A stretch of DNA of 23,711 nt from Deltaproteobacteria bacterium UBA1386 (GTDB lineage Bacteria > Desulfobacterota > Syntrophorhabdia > Syntrophorhabdales > Syntrophorhabdaceae), in NCBI GenBank assembly GCA_002305765.1, contig DBQU01000003.1, positions 1 through 23,711 of the forward strand, in the 5' to 3' direction. The position numbers and the translations under genes were made by a program. The notes below the pieces were generated by a model. It worked only from the letters and a program-made list of their open reading frames with translations. It made no database searches and was not told the origin of the DNA. Shown piece after piece: positions 19,603-23,711 of the stretch (positions are counted from its first letter, which is position 1; each line of letters begins with the position of its first letter).

Positions 19603-21294
19603 ATGAATTCAGTCGTTGTCCTGATAATCAGTTTGGCCGTGTTCTTTGTCGGCTACCGCCTGTATGCCGGGTACATCGACAGGAAGGTCATCAAGACGGA
19701 TCCAAAAAGGGCCACACCGGCCAAGATGTACATGGACGGGGTGGAATTCATGCCCACGAGCAAGAACGTCCTCTTCGGCTACCAGTTCAAATCGATCGCC
19801 GGCGCGGGACCGATCATCGGCCCCATCATCGCCATCCAGTGGGGCTGGCTCCCGGCGCTCGTCTGGATACTGCTGGGAACCTTCTTCATCGGCTGGGTCC
19901 AGGACTACGGGAGCGCGATAATGGCCATGCGTCACGAGGGGGCCTCTTTCGGAGGCTTGAGCCACAAGCTCATCAGCCCGCGCGCGCGGACCATCCTCCT
20001 CTCCTTCGTCTATTTCTACCTCCTCCTCATCGCCGGCGCCTTCGGCAACGTCGTCGTCGACACGGCGATACGGCTGAAACCGGCGCCCATGGCATGGCTC
20101 TTCCTGACCGTTGCCGGCGTCGTCGCGGGACAGATGATCTACAGGTGGAAACGGGACATCATCCTCACCACGGTCGTCACGGTCGTCATCGCCATGGTCG
20201 GCATCTGGGTCGGCACCGTGGCGCCTTCGAACCAGATAATAGGCGAGTCCCTTTCGAACAGCCGCCTCCTCTGGGCGCTCGCGGCCTTCGTTTTCTGCTA
20301 TTTCGCGGCGGTGATGCCCATATGGAAGTTCGCGCTCCCCGTCAACTACGTGGCGGCCTACATCGTCTTCATCGGCCTTTTCGTCGGGATCATCGGGATC
20401 TTCGTCCTGCACCCCGACTTCACCCTGCCCGCCGTTACGAGCTTCTCGATCCCCATCGGCCCCATCTGGCCCATCATGTTCGTTACCATAGCCTGCGGGG
20501 CCATCTCGGGCTGGCACAGCATCGTGTCGAGTTCGGGCACCGCGCGGCAGCTTGAGAACGAACTCGACGCGCGGCCCGTCGGCGCAGGCGTCATGTTCGT
20601 GGAGATGATGCTGGCAGCCTTCGCCCTCATCATAGCCGGCACCATATACGCCTCCCCCGCCGATTACGGGGCGGCCATCAAGCTCGGTCCCGGAGGGGTC
20701 TTCGCGGCCGGCGTCGCGAAATTCCTCAACGCCGTGGGCCTCCCGACGGCTATCGGCAGGTCTTACGGGAGCGTCATGATGGTGGTGCTGGCCATCACGA
20801 TCATGCAGCTCGTCGTGCGCTTCATGAGGGTCGCCACGTCGGAGCTTCTGGCCGGCTGGCATCCTGTTTTCCGCAACGCCCACGTGGGCACCTTCATCGC
20901 CAGTGTCCTCGGCATGGTCCTTGTTCTCACCGGGTGGTGGCAGTACCTGTGGGTGCTCTTCGGAGGCGCCAACCAGCTCATGGCGTCGCTGGCGCTCATG
21001 CTCATCACTGCGTGGCTCATGTCGGAGGGAAAGTCGTATTCATGGGCATTGTGGCCGATGATATTCATGTTCATCACGACCATCGCGGCCCTCCTCTACA
21101 CGTCCTACAACCTTCTCAACAAGGTACTCACGGGAGCCGTGAAGGGTCAGGCCCTCATAGGCAATACCCTCATGGGGCTCGTGGGCATATTCCTCGTCGT
21201 CGCGGCGATTATCCTCGGCATTGAGGGAGTGAAGGCGTTCGCAAAATACAGGGCCCTGAAGAACAACAAGATGCCGGAATCGGCCCAGGCATGA
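19603..21294 (+). CDS. cstA: CstA-family carbon starvation protein, membrane transporter
   Basis: The product is a 563-aa polytopic membrane protein with about 15-16 hydrophobic segments. CstA hallmarks are YGxxI-like TPAKMYMDGVEFMPTSKNVLFGYQFKSIAGAGPIIGPIIAIQWGWLPALVWILLG (about 40-95), VQDYGSAI, and the later ISGWHSIVSSSGTARQLENE (about 305-325). CstA and BtsT of E. coli take up pyruvate or peptides during carbon limitation; the substrate here is unknown. It is shorter than E. coli CstA (701 aa), like many CstA proteins of anaerobes. The ATG at 19603 has GGAGGTGA 5 nt upstream. It begins a same-strand cluster with a 94-aa protein and two ArsA-like ATPases. In enterobacteria the gene after cstA is the small ybdD; a different small gene takes that place here. 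Confidence 0.93.
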   Translation: MNSVVVLIISLAVFFVGYRLYAGYIDRKVIKTDPKRATPAKMYMDGVEFMPTSKNVLFGYQFKSIAGAGPIIGPIIAIQWGWLPALVWILLGTFFIGWVQDYGSAIMAMRHEGASFGGLSHKLISPRARTILLSFVYFYLLLIAGAFGNVVVDTAIRLKPAPMAWLFLTVAGVVAGQMIYRWKRDIILTTVVTVVIAMVGIWVGTVAPSNQIIGESLSNSRLLWALAAFVFCYFAAVMPIWKFALPVNYVAAYIVFIGLFVGIIGIFVLHPDFTLPAVTSFSIPIGPIWPIMFVTIACGAISGWHSIVSSSGTARQLENELDARPVGAGVMFVEMMLAAFALIIAGTIYASPADYGAAIKLGPGGVFAAGVAKFLNAVGLPTAIGRSYGSVMMVVLAITIMQLVVRFMRVATSELLAGWHPVFRNAHVGTFIASVLGMVLVLTGWWQYLWVLFGGANQLMASLALMLITAWLMSEGKSYSWALWPMIFMFITTIAALLYTSYNLLNKVLTGAVKGQALIGNTLMGLVGIFLVVAAIILGIEGVKAFAKYRALKNNKMPESAQA

Positions 21295-21345
21295 GATACG
21301 AAAGAAGGAGCGCAACCCCATCATTATTAAGGAGACACAAGGAAC

Positions 21346-21630
21346 ATGGGTGAAAAAGAAGGAAAAGAGAAGAAGAAAAAAGGTGGTTTTTTCGGGGCGG
21401 TAAAGGAGTTCGTCTACGGCGTCGCGGCGCACGATTCGGCGCGTTTCGCCCTGAAATCTCGGGCAAGCATGGAGCACCTGTTCATCCTCATCACCATGGG
21501 GGACATGCTCGGGGTTCCTATCCTGCCCCCTTACTATTCGCTGAGGCTTCTGCCCTACGTCGTCCCCCAGATATCCACCTGGAAGCGCAGGATGCTCCGG
21601 GAAAAGGACCTGACGGACGCCCTGGCATGA
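21346..21630 (+). CDS. Small conserved-looking partner protein of CstA
   Basis: The product is 94 aa. Residues 1-13 are almost all K/E/G, then FFGAVKEFVYGVAAHDSARFALKSRASMEHLFILITMGDMLGVPILPPYYSLRLLPYVVPQISTWKRRMLREKDLTD. The central 40 residues are hydrophobic and proline-containing, long enough for one membrane segment or a membrane-lying helix pair; there is no cysteine and no signal peptide. AAGGAG and AAGGAA lie before the ATG. It is 51 nt after cstA and 73 nt before the first ATPase, so it is in the same transcription unit. Its place matches that of YbdD/YjiX beside CstA/BtsT in enterobacteria, but it does not resemble them. A membrane adaptor between CstA and the ATPases is my guess. 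Confidence 0.75.
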   Translation: MGEKEGKEKKKKGGFFGAVKEFVYGVAAHDSARFALKSRASMEHLFILITMGDMLGVPILPPYYSLRLLPYVVPQISTWKRRMLREKDLTDALA

Positions 21631-21703
21631 GGCCGCGGCGGTATGGCAATTCATCTTTGCCGGATAGAGGCTTGAGAAGTTCAACCTAATTCAAAACAAG
21701 GGG

Positions 21704-22684
21704 GTGGTTCCCATTTCACTCGCAAAGATATTCGAACAGTATCCGGACCGGCACTACATCATGTTCGGCGGCAAGGGAGGTCTGGGCAAGACCACGTTTT
21801 CCGCGGCAGCCGCCTATTATCTGGCGAAACAGGGCAAGAAGGTGCTCGTCTTTTCCGTCGATCCCCAGGCATCCTTGAGCGATATCTTCAAGAAGGATAT
21901 CTTCGGCAAGGGCCCGACGGAGATCATGCCCAACCTGTACGCTCAGGAGATCGACGCGGACCACCGTGTCAGGGAATACCAGCAGGAGATCCGCCAGAAG
22001 ATCCTGGACATGTACGGCATGGACAAGATACCCGAGGAGATCGAGAGCTACATTCAGGCCGCGGCGGCGGAGCCGGCCATGGAGGAGAGCGCCATCTTCG
22101 ACGAGGTCGTCGACATCGTCGTGAAAGGCGGTTACGACTACTACATTTACGATCTCGTGCCTCTCGGACATGCCTTGTATTACCTCAGCATGGCCTCCGT
22201 CTATGACGCCTGGATAGGGAAGATCACCGGGCTTCGCCAGCAAATGCGCGAATACGATCAGGTGGCCGCCACGATACGCAGGGACAAGGACCTCGACGAG
22301 GACGCCATTCTCAATGAACTTCTCTACATCAAGGACCGCATCAACAGGTCGTCGAGCATCCTCACGGACAAGCAAAAGACGGCATTCTTCTTCGTCCTCA
22401 CCCCCGAAGAGATGATCATCAACGACACCCTGAAGGCCGCCGACCTCTTCGCGAAGTTCGACGTACCCTTAAGCGGCTACATCGTCAACAGGGTCCTCCC
22501 CGCCGAGTTGAAAGGGCAGAACATCCCCGAGTATCTCAAACACCGTCTCGACATGCAGGACCATTACCTGAAGGTGATCGACGAGGTCTTCAAGGACCAG
22601 ATACACGCCTGGGTCCCCGAGATGGAACGGGATGTCACCGGTCTCGAGATGATCGAGAAGCTGTCGAATACCATGTTTGGTTAA
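21704..22684 (+). CDS. ArsA-like ATPase, first of a pair, with altered switch motif
   Basis: The product is 326 aa of the ArsA/GET3 (SIMIBI) ATPase family. The deviant P-loop FGGKGGLGKTTFSAAAA lies near residues 21-37, followed by VLVFSVDPQASLSDIF, the ArsA 'STDPAHSLSD' segment. The family signature DTAPTGHTLRLL is replaced here by DLVPLGHALYYL (about 148-159), keeping the aspartate and the G-H but losing the threonine. The C-terminal half ends with VNRVLP and RLDMQDHYL, typical of the family. The start is unusual: GTG at 21704 overlaps its own purine-rich ribosome site, and an ATT at 21713 is better spaced but rare. No ArsB, ArsD or ArsR is nearby. It probably pairs with the next gene as the two halves of a heterodimer. 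Confidence 0.88.
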   Translation: MVPISLAKIFEQYPDRHYIMFGGKGGLGKTTFSAAAAYYLAKQGKKVLVFSVDPQASLSDIFKKDIFGKGPTEIMPNLYAQEIDADHRVREYQQEIRQKILDMYGMDKIPEEIESYIQAAAAEPAMEESAIFDEVVDIVVKGGYDYYIYDLVPLGHALYYLSMASVYDAWIGKITGLRQQMREYDQVAATIRRDKDLDEDAILNELLYIKDRINRSSSILTDKQKTAFFFVLTPEEMIINDTLKAADLFAKFDVPLSGYIVNRVLPAELKGQNIPEYLKHRLDMQDHYLKVIDEVFKDQIHAWVPEMERDVTGLEMIEKLSNTMFG

Positions 22685-22699
22685 GGGAGGGAGTCTTCA

Positions 22700-23680
22700 A
22701 TGGACCAAATAACGACAAGTATGACCACGTTCATGCAGGACCATCCCGATCTGAAATACATCTTCTTCGGCGGGAAAGGCGGAGTCGGCAAGACGGTGAT
22801 GGCCGGCACGGCGGCGCTCTGGGCAGCGAAACAGGGAAAGAAGACCCTGCTGGCGTCCACCAACCCCGTCCACAGCCTCTCCAACCTCCTCGGGCAGGAC
22901 GTCTTCGGCAAGACGGCCGTCGTCTGCGACGAGGCCCTCTGTCACGCCTTCGAGATAGACACGAAGGACACCATAGAGAGGTCCAAGCAGGAGATCAGGG
23001 AGAAGATAAACTGGTTCCTTAAGTTCGCCGACATCACCACCAAGGCCGATGAGTTCGTCGAATCGGCCACGATGAACCCCGCCTTCGAGGAATCGGCGAT
23101 GTTCGAGAACATGACGGACATCATGTTCAAGGACGAATACGACTTCTACGTCTTCGACACGGCCCCGACGGCGAACGCCCGCCGCCTGCTCGGCATGTCG
23201 AAGGTCTACTCGCTCTGGGTGGACAAGATGCTCAAGAGCAGGGAGGAGGCAAAATCCTTGAGGGAGATGCTCTCCTTCTCCAAAAAGGAAGAGCAGGACC
23301 CCCTCATGGATTACCTCCTCAATTTCAAGGAGAGGATGGCCCGGGCGCAGTCGCTCCTGACGGATAAAGCACTCACGGCATTCTTCTTCGTGACGTTGCC
23401 CGAAAGCCTCCCTATCGCCGTTATAACCAGGTTCATAAACTGGTTCCTCGAGTTCGGCATCCCCGTCGGCGGCGTCGTCGTCAACGGCATTATCCAGAAG
23501 GACCAGGTGGGCGCCGACGCGGCGGAGTTCGTTCATCATCGCGTCAAGATGCAGGACGAGCACATGGAAGAGATATGGAACATCTTCGGCGACGGGGTGA
23601 GGGCAACCATACCCCTCCTGGAAACGGAGGTCAAGGGCGGCCCGATGCTGAACAGAATGATAGGCCACCTTTTCACGTAA
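22700..23680 (+). CDS. ArsA-like ATPase, second of a pair
   Basis: The product is 326 aa, the same length as its upstream neighbour and clearly related to it. The P-loop FFGGKGGVGKTVMAGTAA (about 23-40) is followed by LLASTNPVHSLSNLLGQ, and the switch motif YVFDTAPTANARRLLGMSKVY (about 150-170) keeps the DTAPT core but lacks the usual G-H. Later come FFFVTLPESLPIAVITRF and VVVNGIIQKD, as in ArsA and GET3 proteins. In arsenite pumps two such halves face each other across a metalloid site; the cysteine trio of ArsA is not evident here. GGGAGGGAG lies 9 nt before the ATG and 15 nt separate it from the previous stop. It is the last gene of the cluster in this window. Confidence 0.9.
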   Translation: MDQITTSMTTFMQDHPDLKYIFFGGKGGVGKTVMAGTAALWAAKQGKKTLLASTNPVHSLSNLLGQDVFGKTAVVCDEALCHAFEIDTKDTIERSKQEIREKINWFLKFADITTKADEFVESATMNPAFEESAMFENMTDIMFKDEYDFYVFDTAPTANARRLLGMSKVYSLWVDKMLKSREEAKSLREMLSFSKKEEQDPLMDYLLNFKERMARAQSLLTDKALTAFFFVTLPESLPIAVITRFINWFLEFGIPVGGVVVNGIIQKDQVGADAAEFVHHRVKMQDEHMEEIWNIFGDGVRATIPLLETEVKGGPMLNRMIGHLFT

Positions 23681-23711
23681 AAAAACGACCGTTCCAGCAA
23701 CTGTGTTGAAT

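Noticed and set aside
19609..20883. Long minus-strand frame opposite cstA
   Set aside because: Highly charged H/D/E/R-rich shadow of a hydrophobic membrane-protein gene; no motif or ribosome site.
22697..23668. Minus-strand frame of over 300 codons opposite the second ATPase
   Set aside because: Antisense shadow of a well-defined ArsA-like gene; composition typical of the reverse of such genes.
21704..23680. Arsenic-resistance operon
   Set aside because: No ArsB, ArsC, ArsD, ArsR or Acr3 is present, the ATPases lack the obvious metalloid cysteines, and the neighbours are CstA and a small protein.

Overview
The window is a GC-rich bacterial chromosome segment of about 60% G+C. Its gene set (CstA, paired ArsA-like ATPases, a pyruvate-decarboxylase-type enzyme, YSC84/SYLF and M48 periplasmic proteins) would suit an anaerobic Desulfobacterota-like (deltaproteobacterial) organism. 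That placement is inference; no marker gene in the window fixes the taxon.

Region 1 (1-5300) is chromosomal. It holds a degenerate CaiB-type CoA-transferase remnant, a pyruvate/indolepyruvate-decarboxylase-type ThDP enzyme, an exported SYLF protein, an M48 metalloprotease, an amino-acid-type periplasmic binding protein and a small membrane protein with a pilin-like tail.

Region 2 (5315-15018) is a genomic island in a tRNA-Leu(UAG) gene. The 3' part of the tRNA occurs three times (5343, 12567, 14970), splitting the island in two. The first unit (about 7.2 kb) looks like a compact phage satellite or integrative element: integrase, Xre-type regulator, excisionase-like protein, a terminase-small-subunit-like HTH protein, a P-loop replication ATPase, a CHC2 zinc-finger primase fragment and small proteins. 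Nearly all lie on the minus strand in overlapping translation units that run toward the integrase, and there are no capsid or tail genes. A cluster of nine GGTAC-core repeats, read in several codon phases, lies inside the 3' end of the replication gene and is a candidate origin. A 252-aa gene of unknown function sits at the right edge. The second unit (about 2.4 kb) has no recombinase. It carries an AbiE-like pair: a PD-(D/E)xK-like plus winged-helix protein, and a nucleotidyltransferase with an altered acidic motif. The promoter of this pair overlaps repeated operator sequences.

Region 3 (15123-19437) is chromosomal: a large exported serine hydrolase of the beta-lactamase/class C family, a pentapeptide-repeat protein, a 77-nt three-way-junction inverted-repeat element between convergent genes, and a ketopantoate-reductase-family dehydrogenase.

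Region 4 (19603-23680) is a plus-strand cluster: CstA, a 94-aa protein, and two consecutive ArsA-like ATPases without arsenic-resistance partners. It looks like one functional module, possibly ATPase-assisted control or assembly of a carbon/peptide/pyruvate uptake system.
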